The notes under the pieces: model-generated
Databases searched by the model: none
What the model saw: only the letters and a program-made list of their open reading frames with translations
What the model was told of the DNA's origin: nothing
Translations under genes and position numbers: made by a program
Shown here: piece after piece, positions 23,593 through 34,029 of the stretch
Layout: each line of letters starts with the position of its first letter
How positions within the stretch are numbered: the stretch's first letter is position 1
Origin: Culex pipiens pallens
Taxonomy: Eukaryota; Arthropoda; Insecta; Diptera; Culicidae
Assembly: GCF_016801865.2 (NCBI RefSeq)
Contig: NC_068937.1
Coordinates: 34,871,692-34,935,691 of the forward strand
Length of the DNA stretch: 64,000 nucleotides
Direction of reading: 5' to 3'

Positions 23593-23852
23593 ACGGAATC
23601 GACGTAACACCTTATAATGTGGCCCTCTTAAACCTTGCGGTTTCGTCTACGGTTCCACAGGCGTGTATCGTTCTTTTTGCGACAAGACTCCGCCTCCCGG
23701 GTCTCCTAAGTGTGAAGGTATGGGCACGGGGAGAGGGCACCGAATACCTATATTAACACTTAGAATTTTTTGCGTCCGCCTCGGGATTCGAACCGGCGAC
23801 CTCTGGATTGTGAGTCCAGTGCGCGGTCCGATTGATCCACACAGGCAGACAC
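23593..23852 (-). mobile_element. tRNA-derived SINE, copy 1
   Basis: An 11-bp duplication AAAATGAAGAA flanks it (23582-23592 and 23853-23863). The 5' head on the minus strand is a complete tRNA-like cloverleaf (23774-23850). The body that follows (about 23593-23773) is homologous to 40730-40891, with shared TTAGGAGMCCMGGG, GTGCCCATRCC-type blocks. It would be transcribed by RNA polymerase III from the internal A and B boxes and mobilised by a partner LINE. Feilai-type mosquito SINEs are the nearest known class by structure, but I cannot confirm family. Confidence 0.85.
23774..23850 (-). tRNA. tRNA-like head of the SINE, anticodon CAC (Val-type)
   Basis: 77 nt. Acceptor GTCTGCC pairs with GGCGGAC (one G-U); anticodon stem CTGGA/TCCAG with loop CTCACAA; T-arm CCGG/GGTTCGAATCC B-box present. 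Because the SINE body and duplication surround it, it is almost surely not a functional tRNA gene. Confidence 0.6.
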
Positions 23853-23884
23853 AAAATGAAGAACTTAATGGATAAAAATATTGC

Positions 23885-25124
23885 TTAATCCACCTTAAGG
23901 TGGTTAGTGCCTTCCCGATACTATTATACTTTTATTGCACTCATTGGAAAGGTCTTTTGATTACACATCTAAAGATGGGTAGCATGATTAATAAGGACAT
24001 CATTTTAATCAAAATATCTGAGATTCGGCATCAAAAAAGTGTATAATAACCACTTAAGTGCTCATAACTTTTGATAGGGTTGTCAGATCTTCAATGTTTT
24101 GGACTCGTTAGAAAGGTTCAATACCTTTTCAATACCTTTCTAAAAATGTATATTAAGACGGGTTTTCTAACAAAAACCACCCTTTTACAATCTTCTTAAA
24201 TGTAGTCATGATCGTTTTTTAGCATAATTTTTGAAGTACTCAACTAAACTTGCTGATTTTAAACAGAGACTTATGGGACCCCAAGACGGATCGAATGCGG
24301 AGATAATCGAGTGACAATTTTTTGTCCTCCCGCCTACACACATCCAAACAGACATTTCGTCAGCTGTGTGCTATCTTGTGACACACGACCATTTAGTACT
24401 TTTAGAGAAAATCGATTTTTAAAGTTTGATGATAAATATTTTCAAAACTATGAATGGTAGAGCCAAACTTTTTGAAGCAATCGGTTCGTATACTATCGCT
24501 TAACAAACGCTCCAAGTTTCAACTTATTTGGTTACACCAGTTAAAAGATACAGTAAATTATGTAATTAAAAATCTGAAAAGCACGTGTCACAAGTGTGCT
24601 TCGAAAGTGAAATTGTACTACGTGTCACAAGTGTGCACAGAATTCCCATACAAACTAAAATAAGCTCAAATCAATGGTTTAATCGACTTAATCAGTATAT
24701 TTTCAAAAACAAAAAATTACATTGCCTTCAGAAAATGTGTATCAACATAAATTTGTGAAAAACAAGCAAAATTTTCCACATTTTCCAACAACATGTATGA
24801 CGTGTCACAAGTGTGCACGATCATTTTGATGATAAATTGGTCTATGTCACAAGTGTGTATTGCGATATCCGGAAAACGGAAGCGAGTATCCAAAATCGGG
24901 TTAAAGCATCTTGTAGTGTTTGTTAAGTATAGCAAAACGTCATCATTAACTCATTTTCGACCAAAATGGTCTATGTCACAAGATAGCACACAGCTGACGA
25001 TTTGCTCAGAATTTGATTCTGAGTCGATATGTATACGTGAAGGTGGGTCTAAGAGGTCAAATAATGAAGTTCATTTTTCAAGTGATTTTATAGCCTTTCC
25101 TCAGTAATGTGAGGAAGGCAAAAA
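23885..25124 (+). mobile_element. Family Z element with one internal unit and a nested MITE
   Basis: Begins TAATCCACCTTAAGGTGGTT with GTGCCTTCC and ends AGCCTTTCCTCAG..GTGAGGAAGGCAAA, the termini seen at 46105-49368. It has a single block of the 164-bp unit type (CACTTAAGTGCTCATAACTT, AGGGTTGTCAGATCTT near 24051-24100). The nested element at 24358-24999 interrupts ACATTT|GCTCAG, which is intact at 49240-49260. No coding capacity. Confidence 0.8.
24358..24999. mobile_element. Nested MITE with internal repeats of TGTCACAAGTGTGC
   Basis: Ends CGTCAGCTGTGTGCTATCTT and its exact reverse complement, pairing over about 37 bp, with ATTT on both sides (24354-24357, 25000-25003). Four internal direct copies of TGTCACAAGTGTG(C/T) lie at 24586, 24623, 24803 and 24845; they resemble the inner part of the terminus, TGTCACAAGATAGCAC. 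Confidence 0.85.
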
Positions 25125-25599
25125 CAGTGGTATTCTCCTACTATATATCTTAGGATAGGTGATTTAAAAAGTTTTGGCAACTGGTATATCTGTTGGTATC
25201 GGGGAGACATAAGTACTTAAGTTAAAAAATCGTAACATTGCCAGCGACCATGGACCACTTCCTTATTACAGTCCTAATTCTAAAATTAAAATATTTTCTT
25301 TTGAAAATACTGTCAACATCGATATATATTTTTGCAAAGTTATGAGCATTAGAATTTTTACAAATGTTTTTTTTTATTCAAATGTCAATATCATGGCTTG
25401 TAATTGCAATTTTAGTATTTTTATACCCCCCCCCCCCCCTTCTCGAGTCGTTGGACATAAAATGCAAAAAAATATTTGCAACAGCCTAATATATTTTAAT
25501 CAACACATAATACAACTTTACAATAAAGAGTGAATCTTCCCTCTCCTACTGAAAGTCTTATCATTTGTACAAACTATGAAGAAAATCCATTTGATTGAT
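25125..25599. other. Mixed DNA with a family X piece at 25330-25500
   Basis: 25330-25500 has the X-type poly-C tract (25426-25439) and AAATATTTGCAACAGCCTAAT end. The rest is unassigned. No gene. Confidence 0.45.
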
Positions 25600-25980
25600 G
25601 GAAAAATTTTGGTCAGATTTGGGAATTTGATGCGGTAAGTTCCTATTGATTTTTATGAAGTTTCGATAAGTAGTTCAAAAGTTATGTATAAAAATGTGTT
25701 TTCGCCTATATCCGGATCGCACTTATAAGCTTGTTAACTATGTCATCATTCATCATCCGACCCATCGTTGGTTAGGTTATCGAAAGACCTTTTCAACGAG
25801 TCCAAAAGTTTAAATATCTGGCAACCCTGCTTCAAGCTATGACCACTTAAGTGATATTTATGAACTTAGTATCCTTTATATTTTTATTATTTATTCCGGA
25901 TCTAAAAAAAGGTGAAATTTGTGTCCGAATCCCATTGTTGGTTATTATGGTTAAGAGTGAGGAAGGCACCAACCCACTAT
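25600..25980 (-). mobile_element. Family Z fragment, reverse orientation
   Basis: Contains GAAGTTTCGATAAGTAGTTC, TTGGTTAGGTTATCGAAAGA, CTGGCAACCCTG and CACTTAAGTGATATTTATG, as in the satellite at 61580-61800, and finishes at GTGAGGAAGGCACCAACC, the outer end of Z. Confidence 0.75.
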
Positions 25981-26677
25981 GGGGTTTCAGGCGGCCATAA
26001 ATCGAAAAACCGACATACTCTAATAATTTTTTTGGTATTTTTTTTCGAAAATAAACATTCTGACTAAGAAAAATCCAGAGTTTGAAAGTTGTAGGTTCAA
26101 AATTCACTGAATTGCAGACCTTCAAAGGCAAAAATGGTAAGAAAAAACATGTTTTTTGACAAAAAAAATGATTATTTTTCATAGTTGTACTGTGTAGCTG
26201 GTTATGTATTTTTTCCTGCATAATCATATATATTCAGAAAGGTAATTGATTCAACTTTTCAATAACATTTAACAAAACACACTTTTACAGGCTAAAAAAA
26301 ATAATAAAAATCAAAAAAGATGGATTTTTATTCAAAATTTAGTTTTTTTCAACTTTGTTAATGGAGTACTTTTTTTGTGTGCATTTGTGCGATCTGAAAA
26401 TTTTGCAGCTTAAAATTTGAACCATGTCCTAACTTGTCTCCAAATTTCAAAGTGCACTTATGTGCACTTTTTGAGTTATGCCATTTTGAACATTTTGATT
26501 CATGCAAGAAAATTAATGATTTCGCGTATACGCTTGGTTAAAATCACATTCTTTACCTGCGGAGGCAGAAATGACGTACCTGCTATGTATGTTTTGAAAT
26601 TGATTTGATATTCATGACTTTGTTGGTACTTAGGTACATTTAATAAAATTAGAAATTCCTATTCTAAGTATTTTACA
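25981..26677. other. AT-rich unassigned DNA
   Basis: No repeat partner in the window that I can find and no gene. A TATTTTACAG acceptor-like site ends it at 26677. Confidence 0.35.
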
Positions 26678-27053
26678 GAAACGATTCGTCGAATATTCAT
26701 ATCAGTTCGAGGTTGTGTTCTTTTGAAAGTATGGATAATAATACCGTAGTGTCCCTGTACGATATAACGAAGCACTATTCTGAAAACGTGAGAACTGCTT
26801 TCGAGTATATTTGTAAGAATTACAACATTGCAGAAGCATCACATGATCAACTCAGGGAAAACCCACAGAGGAAAAACTACGCATGTTGTTCTGTAGCTTC
26901 AAAACGAGATATACAAAAGCCAATAGAAGAAGTTCATATTTTAAGTAATCTAACGACAATCGGTTACATAGTGATTTTGATTTAGAAGAATTTATCGTGG
27001 AAAACGTGAATTTTGCAAGTGGATCAACAAAAAACGTGGACGAGAATCCATAA
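26678..27053 (+). pseudogene. Protein-like fragment of unknown family with an apparent frameshift
   Basis: From the ATG at 26731 the frame reads MDNNTVVSLYDITKHYSENV and continues about 85 codons with balanced, protein-like composition (K, E, N, Y, C) unlike the F/K/N-only frames of surrounding DNA. The frame degenerates to hydrophobic text after about 26945, while another frame takes over with SDFDLEEFIVENVNFASG.. and a stop at 27050-27053. Both frames share an S-N pair at the switch, so a single indel near 26945-26975 could join them. An acceptor-like TATTTTACAG lies at 26668-26677. It could be a decayed gene, a transposon-protein remnant or chance; I recognise no family. Confidence 0.3.
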
Positions 27054-27839
27054 AATAAACCGTCTAAAATTCTAAAACACCGCAAAAATCAAATTTTAAT
27101 TGGAAGGGGAGGATGGGGGGTCTTCAAAGAGAGGTGGATTTTAACTCAAGAAGAAGGGGAGGGAGATTGAACTTAAATCAGAAACTTTAACATAGCATAA
27201 ACCGCCATTCCGTGCATCAAATAGACAGAGCAAGAATATTAAAATTCACCACTTTAATGCATGTGGCCTCAAATATATGAAAAAATCGAAAATCAAACTT
27301 TTTTTTGGAAAAATATCAAAATTCATTTGTTTTCATTATACTAAGTACAAACAACACAAAAAAGTCACAAAAAAGCAAAAAAATATTTTTGGCCGCTCGC
27401 CTATATGGAAATACCCCATAGTGCAACCATGGGTGGTTTATATAAGTTTATTTTTATTTAAATCGACAAAGTAAACATAATTCTGTCACTTGGTTCAACT
27501 GTGAGAACTATGTGTTACGGAAAATTGGCATGTCGCTAGAACGAAAAAAAATAATTTGAGGGGCGATAGTGGTCTTCAGAGTGGACGAATCTCTTTTCAG
27601 TTTTCGGCAAAGTTGTTTACTGAAACTTAAATATCTTGAAAGTACTTCAAAATTCCTCAAACCAAAAAACACAGATTTTACGAGTTAAACTTGGAATTGA
27701 TTACAGTTAGCCTGTATACAATCATTATGCTCTGTTATGGACGCAAAAATGGTCAAATTTTAGTGTAGCGTTCACAAAGCATCAAAACAGTATCGATAAA
27801 CACAATAGTTTAAATCGCTCGTTACCTTATGACTTACGG
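27054..27839. other. AT-rich unassigned DNA
   Basis: Includes a G-rich purine patch near 27101-27165. No gene or paired termini seen. Confidence 0.35.
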
Positions 27840-29344
27840 CTCTTACTCCAGTTAGCAGCTAGAGCACCAGTCATAAACTTTTCTTGTATATACCTTGTCG
27901 AACCCAACCGGCGGTGTGGTGCACGTGCGAAAATGTTGGAAACTCCGCTTGCAAGAATTCCAAATTCCACTTGGCACCAAGACGACTCGCCCCGGTCTCA
28001 AATTCCCAGCGCTGTTTTCGATGTTCGTTTTTCCTCCCCTCAAAGAAAGCAGTGCTGCCAGACTGAGAGCCTCTGCACAGCAGCCAGTTTCAATGTGGTA
28101 AAACATCTGGTTTGATTTGTGATTGCTTCGCAGTCCTTTATCCCTTATTTCTCTCGGTGGCACGGTGCAGACCCACCCCGAGGCGTGCCAGCCAGAACAT
28201 TACCCGGTGGGAATTTATTTCGAGTGGAATTGGAAAGTGATTTTGGATAGTTATTTTTATGTGCAAAGTTAGTGTACGAGGACGACGGTTCTGGGAACGA
28301 GATTTCGATTGTTTGTAGCAAATCAGGGGTCGAACTTTGTCTGAAAAGTTTGCCGAATAATGCTCGAGCAAAGTGATGTGATTTGTTCTGTGAAATCTGC
28401 TTAATTAAACAAGCATTGAGCTGTTGAACGTGAGTTTTTGTATTTTTTTCGGGTTGAGTTTTTAAGACAAATTTAAAAATTGAAATTTTGTGGCTTTGAA
28501 TAGATGTTCAATTAAAACTTTCCCAGAATTAAACTAACCCATGAGATTACATTGCATAAATTAGTATTCATCATTTTTGCTAGCTACACAGCTCATCACA
28601 GCATGTCCAAAGTTTGCAAATTGAGTTTGTCCAACTCGATCTGCATGCAATTTGCACGCATGGTTGTAAATTATAACTCACCATCGTAAAATCCCCAACA
28701 ATTTAGTTTGACTAACGCCGCTGCTGCTCGCTTCCAATCAATTGCCATAACAATGAAATATTCATTAAAATGTACGTACACCGTACACACTTTCCCGCTG
28801 GAAGCAACTACACCAAACTGTGTTAATTAAACTTTCCGCCCGGCGACTGCCACTCGAATTCAAGGCCTCAACCCCGCTACGTCAATTTGTTCTTATAATT
28901 AAACGCGTACTTAAATCTCCCCCCATACCGTCGATCTAGAGTCGTCGATAGCATTGAGTCCCCCCCAAAAGCTCCGCAGAAAGCATCAACCAATTGAGAA
29001 TTTCCCTAACCCACTCTTGGAGCGCGGGAAACTTTCTCCTGGCACACAGCGTGACGCCATCCCCACCCCCAACCAATTTAGCTTTGGGGGGGAAAATCTC
29101 TTCAGAATCCACAAAATATATGAGCTCATAAAATTATCTGCTGCCAATATAATTTGCTGGCACGCTTACCCCCTTCCACTATACTTTCCGAGTGAGCTAA
29201 TCGGTTCCGAAAAGTTTCGTAGGGCTAGGTCCGATTGGAATCGGAACTGTTGGTTTCTAATGTATAGATATTCCATGCCTGTCCAAAAATGCCTGAGCTC
29301 GTGGAAACTATTTTGAAAATTAAACAAATTAGATGACACCATGT
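27840..29344. other. Unique islands 27840-28440 and 28680-29340
   Basis: GC-richer, single-copy within the window. Several overlapping frames (up to 120 codons, both strands) carry no motif and antisense partners of similar length, so none is supported. Such islands may be host intron or intergenic DNA with regulatory content. Confidence 0.4.
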
Positions 29345-29368
29345 TTGGAAATGTCACTTTTCCGCCTT

Positions 29369-29520
29369 TTACCTTCCTCACTTAGGAAAGGCTATAAAAT
29401 CACGAAAAATTAACTTCTTAGTCAGACCTCTGAGATCTATAAATATTGACTCATAATGAGCAAAAATCTGTCTGTCTTGAGTCTTAATTTGATATTATGA
29501 CCGATTATTTGGCTCCTCTA
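29369..29520 (-). mobile_element. Family Z terminal fragment
   Basis: ACCTTCCTCACTTAGGAAAGGCTATAAAATCAC matches, in pieces, the Z terminus at 61316-61350 and, reversed, 49325-49368. Only about 150 bp remain. Confidence 0.65.
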
Positions 29521-29535
29521 AAAAAAAATCTCAAG

Positions 29536-30453
29536 TTTATTTCAGCGTTTTGGCTGTGGTGGCAAAATAAAAGGAGAACCCCCCCAATGTTATTACATAT
29601 TTGGAAAGATAATTGATTTTCCTACAAAGAAATATCATGTAGAATGAACCATAAAGTACCTGTGCTTCCCCTGAAATGAAAATGTAGCGTGACGGGACAA
29701 CATCGTAAAACAGGACTTTTAAAAGGCACATTACAACAATCGCTACAGTTTTGCCACTTTGATTTTGTAAAACTGTTGCTCTTCTACACATTATCACAAA
29801 TTGAAAAACGAATCTTTTGCTTCTTGATCTGAACAAATTGGTTGAAATTTGAGTTTTTGCCAGGCATATCTTTGCGTGACGGGACAACGAAAGGAGCAGA
29901 TTTATGAAAAAAACTCCTCTCCTATTCAATGGCTTGCAGACCATATTTGCTCAATATTTCTGGCTTTTAAGGTATGAAAACGCATTCAAAACACATTGGA
30001 ATTATTGAATAAAAATAAAAATGAAATCTTCCATGTAAAAAATAAAAACACACTGAAATTGAAAAAAGTGACATTTTGGTGTAGCTTCGCTAAGAATCGG
30101 TCTTATCAAGTTTAGTTAAGCACTGCAAAAGTTTTGCTGTAACCATATGACCATATGAACGAGGTTCGGATGAAATGGTTTTGATAACACTAAGTTTTTC
30201 AAGAACTTTCATCCCTGTCAAAGGTTAACCCTTTAACGCCCATGGTTACTCCAAAGCACCACTAATTTTTAACTTCAAAATAATATAATAATATATATAC
30301 CATTCCATTTTTCAACCTGCACTGCTCTATGTAGAATGGTTTCGTCAGCCATTAAAATTTCATCAATTTTGTTCAATTCAGTGTCTAGTAATAATGTAAA
30401 GCGTAAAAAATCTGGGTGGGAAGGGGTCAAGTTCTAAGTGTTTATTATTTGTT
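29536..30453. repeat. Region with paired GCGTGACGGGACAAC motifs
   Basis: GCGTGACGGGACAAC occurs at 29687-29701 and 29873-29887, about 186 bp apart, in similar context (TTTGCGTGACGGG..). This suggests an element with internal repeats. The 135-codon minus-strand frame across it has no known domain. 29950-30453 is AT-rich without recognised features. Confidence 0.4.
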
Positions 30454-30559
30454 GAGATATTATACTACGACAAACAAACAAACTCGCACTTTTTTACAGT
30501 TTGATTGCTTTGTTTGTTTGTGCGAGTTTGTTTGTTTATTTGGCATAATATAATACCCC
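30454..30559. mobile_element. Short hairpin MITE with AAACAAACAAACTCGCAC arms
   Basis: Left ATATTATACTACGACAAACA then AACAAACTCGCAC pairs with the right GTGCGAGTTTGTTTGTTT then GGCATAATATAATACCCC. A lone relative of the left end is at 37476-37508. Confidence 0.65.
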
Positions 30560-31934
30560 GAGGGTGTCACCCTGTGTTGACGGTTCGAAGTGCGGTCGTG
30601 GAGTGCTCTAAATTATTTCGATTTTTCGCAAGTTTTCCGCGATAGAAGTGTTTTCTTTTTGGTGGAAGAGTTGGATAAGAGTAGTTGCAACGTCGATAGG
30701 GTGGATTTTGACCTCAGTTTTTGAGATTCAATGGTTTTTGAACGAAAATGTTGCGATGAGACGCGGTCAATTGTCTTATTTTATTATTCTTGATCGTCTG
30801 ACGGGAGACGAAACTTATCTAGTGAAGTTTTTGTCATTGCGCTAGGGGATATGACTGCAACTGTGTCATCCTCCCAAATTTTCCAATTTGAGTGATGATT
30901 CAAATCCAGAGTTTTTTTTTTGAAAAGGACCAATAAACTATTGTCTTTCATATGTTTATAGGACCTAATAAAAAAAAACTCTAGAAATTGTGAGCTTCGT
31001 TTAAAGTAAATGTGGTAGTGATCCATCTCACATTAAGTTTTTACAACTGGCTGTTGTTAGCAACTGGCAAAGGAAAAATTAGAAAAAAAATTGCCATCGT
31101 CTTTCCACATCCGTACCACAGTGTTTGTGTGTAGTGTACGAGGGTGTTTTCGTGAGGCTGGCCTAGCGGATACACGGAGCAGACTTCTTTGGATGCGATC
31201 GGCTCGGGGAGCGAGAGACAAGGACGCAGGCTGGAGAGTGTAACTGCGAGAGAAGAGCCCAAGCCATTCCAGCTGCTGCTGAGTATCCTTTTCAGAGTAT
31301 CCTTTGCAGGGAATTCCAAATATTTATTTCTTAAACGTTTCACTATTTTTTCCACTTTTCTAAATTTCGTTTATTCTTCTCTTCTTTGTAGTTATTTCTT
31401 TTGAAAGTATCGAACTCCTCTTTAAAATTTTCTACTCAGTTTTTCTTACTGTAATTTCTTACAATCTCTTTGTTTCTTCAACTTAAAAAATGCTTTGCTG
31501 TACTTTCTACCTTATATTAATTAATAACGTATTATTTTTCAGCTGATAATGAAGGTAATTGACTTTTAAAATAATGCTATTGATTATATTCATTTATTAT
31601 ATTACATTTACTTATATATCATTACACTAAACACAACTTTCACAACAATAATGCAAAAATAAATCGGAGCGTTTGGTACGGTATGTCCACGCATCCCTCC
31701 TCCCCTGTAGATTCTGTGAAATGTGATCCGTTCTCAGAATCCTCTCTGCGGTAAACACAACGTAGTAGGGCTGGCCGCTTTAATTTTTGTAATACATTTT
31801 CGGGTGTTCTCGGATGTACTGCAATTATTAATAATGACAAGAAAAGTGCTTGGGGCGTAATCTAATCACAAGACTTTCCAGCATGCTTTCATCGGACTGG
31901 CTGCGTTTGTGTTAGATTAGATTATTAGATTAGA
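30560..31934 (+). mobile_element. Retroposed insert with 24-bp duplication
   Basis: The 24 bp at 30536-30559 (containing GGCATAATATAATACCCC) recur exactly at 31935-31958. The insert ends in GATTA-rich tandem text (31911-31934), as LINE/SINE tails often do. The P repeat (31672-31800) is its 3' part. The left 250 bp (starting GAGGGTGTCACCCTGTG) look like a 5' leader. No reverse transcriptase or other domain frame is present, so it is a non-coding or internally deleted retroposon. Confidence 0.75.
31672..31800 (+). repeat. Dispersed repeat P, copy 2
   Basis: Homologous to 174-305 in the same orientation; lies about 130-260 bp before the tail of the retroposed insert. Confidence 0.6.
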
Positions 31935-31958
31935 TTATTTGGCATAATATAATACCCC

Positions 31959-32260
31959 CTTTATATGCTTATTCATGACTGGATATCAGATATTTTGATG
32001 AAAAGGATGTCCAGATGTGAAATGCGAACCTTCGTTGGATGTGTTTGACGACAGATCACCAGATGAGCATTAATTTTCAAGATCTAATAACCCCTGCAGA
32101 AGATATGAGCACTTAAGTTTTATTTATACTTTTTTATGCCGGATTTCAGATTTTTTTTTAACAAAATGAGGTTCCGATCTACCATGCGATCAGACCGAGA
32201 ATTAATAAAATATGAAAATCTGGAAACCCTATCAAAAGAAAAGAACATAACAGTGACTCA
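31959..32260. mobile_element. Decayed family Z fragments, mixed orientation
   Basis: Phrases GAGCACTTAAGTTTTATTTAT, CCGGATTTCAGAT and CTACCATGCGATC near 32105-32195 echo the Z unit, and GGATATCAGATATTTTGAT near 31981 echoes it in the other sense. Too eroded for boundaries. Confidence 0.4.
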
Positions 32261-33331
32261 GTATATTCGATTTTTTCGAACAAGATTTTTTTATTGCATT
32301 TAGGCCCCCAATCGGTCTCAAATTTTAAGGGATTGGTTTGAGGCCAAAAAACATCGAAAAAACTTTGTTTTGGTTTGACATTAATATTTTTAAATTTTTC
32401 CATACAACGACGAGCCAGCCTAGGGAACTCAGTTATGCGAACTGAAGAGCAATGAAAAATGCTTTTTAAACTTAAAATTATGAATTTCAATGAAAATCTC
32501 CCATGGAAATCCGTGAAACTGCACGTTATTCAATGAAAAAAATAAAAATAAATGAAAATCTTGCATTTAAATTGAAACTTTAGATTTGCATGTATGCAAA
32601 ATTTAATATAAATAGCATTGAGATACTATATTACTATACATCGTTTTAGTTGTTGTTATATCTGATGAAAAAAAACAATTTGCAAATCTGGCAACCCTGT
32701 CAGCCATTTGTTATTGTTGATATTTCGATGGCTCTGTGCTCTTTTGTACTTAGCTTGTTGGAATTTCTGTCTGACAATATATATCGTGTCAAATTCTAAT
32801 GAAAATTACTTTTTAAAAAAATTACTTTATTTTGCTTTTTAAGTTATTTAAATGATTTTGCCTAAGTAACCCTGTCTTTTGTTTTGTTTCTTGAAGTTTA
32901 AGGTGAAACAAGAAGGCAGCGCCATATTGAAACCACGACTCGAGTTTTTGGAAGCGCCTTTAAGGAAAATGTCGTAACTTACGATGTTCTGTTTTTTTGC
33001 ACACACTAAATAGGTTGATAGCAAGCACTTTGTCGAGTTCAGAAATCGATTTAAGTTGTACAGTTCAAGAACCGTACTGTGGAGTACCAGACTGCGTATT
33101 AAAATTAAAACTAAAGAGATGGGAATCTGATATGGTAACGAAAAACTGTAATGCCACAATTGATTTCAGGCAAACAAAACGTTTCATTACACCTGATGTA
33201 AAATCCGTGAAGGTGTTATTGAAACTTAGCAAAAAAAAACTTAAGAATATATTCTGGCTTAATGACGGGTCATTGCCCTTGCAGATATTATTTAAAAAAG
33301 CTTAACGTGAAGACTTCCATCATTGCCATGA
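32261..33331. other. Unassigned DNA with a weak 102-codon frame
   Basis: A plus-strand frame at 32997-33305 has mixed, somewhat protein-like composition (ELDLSC-type start, several C, W and K/R), but the start is arbitrary and no family is recognised. A half of the small palindrome family is at 32727-32760. Otherwise AT-rich. Confidence 0.3.
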
Positions 33332-33500
33332 TTTTTCGTTCAAAGATATGAATTTTGCGTTGCCATCAATATTTTGACAAAATTCCTTCTACAAGTTGTT
33401 CAGAATAGTGCCCTACACATGCTGATACTTTTGGGTAACGATTATCCCATTCCTTGTAAAGTTATTGAAATCGTCATTAATCAATGATTGCCAACTAGGA
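33332..33500 (-). repeat. Dispersed repeat, inverse partner of 53791-53921
   Basis: Shares, as reverse complement, CCTAGTTGGCAATCATTGAT, TTAATGACGATTTC, AACAACTTGTAGAAGGAATT, TTGTCAAAATATTG and ATATCTTTGAACGAAAAAT in order with 53791-53921. Function unknown. Confidence 0.7.
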
Positions 33501-33704
33501 AGGCAAAATGTAGTGATAGGAGGTGGTAAAATAGGCCAAACAGTAGCAAAAACTAAAATAAATGCAAATTAATATACTAAAAATGAAACAAGAAAAACGT
33601 AAAACTAGAGAAGTAAAGTTTTTCGTTGAACAAAAGTTGCGCAAAATTAAAAATGACCTTCTCAACACGGGGAAATTAAAAAAAATCGAAAAAATGGGCA
33701 GAAG

Positions 33705-34026
33705 AGGGTTTAAATGCATTTTACACTAGTTCAGTTGTTTTGCAATCATTAGTTTTAAATAAATGTAAGATATGACGAAAACAATTTTTTTTGCGATACT
33801 CAACATCGAAAATTTCCATTAATTCAAAATATTTTTAAATCAACCCAAACATGTTTAAACTGATTTTAATCACAGGGGAATGCATTTAAGATTGATTTCA
33901 GCTGATTGCACTTAAATTTCCACTTGAAGTTTTGAAGTTTTCTGAAAAAAAAAATGTTTTGCCCCCTAATTTTCAGCCCAACTTTGAAGGGTAAAAAATA
34001 AAATAGTAAAATTTGTACCAGCCTAA
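33705..34026 (-). mobile_element. Family X copy, reverse orientation, truncated
   Basis: Ends AAATTTGTACCAGCCTAAT, the reverse complement of the X left end; interior GACGAAAACAATTTTTTTTG and ACATCGAAAATTTCC match X at 1880-1950 reversed. The other end is missing. Confidence 0.65.
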
Positions 34027-34029
34027 TAT

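Noticed and set aside
23774..23850. Functional tRNA-Val(CAC) genes at 23774-23850 and 40892-40968
   Set aside because: Both are followed by a shared SINE body and bounded by target duplications, and the arms differ from canonical insect tRNA-Val.
30560..31934. Autonomous LINE
   Set aside because: No endonuclease or reverse-transcriptase motif in any frame across the insert.
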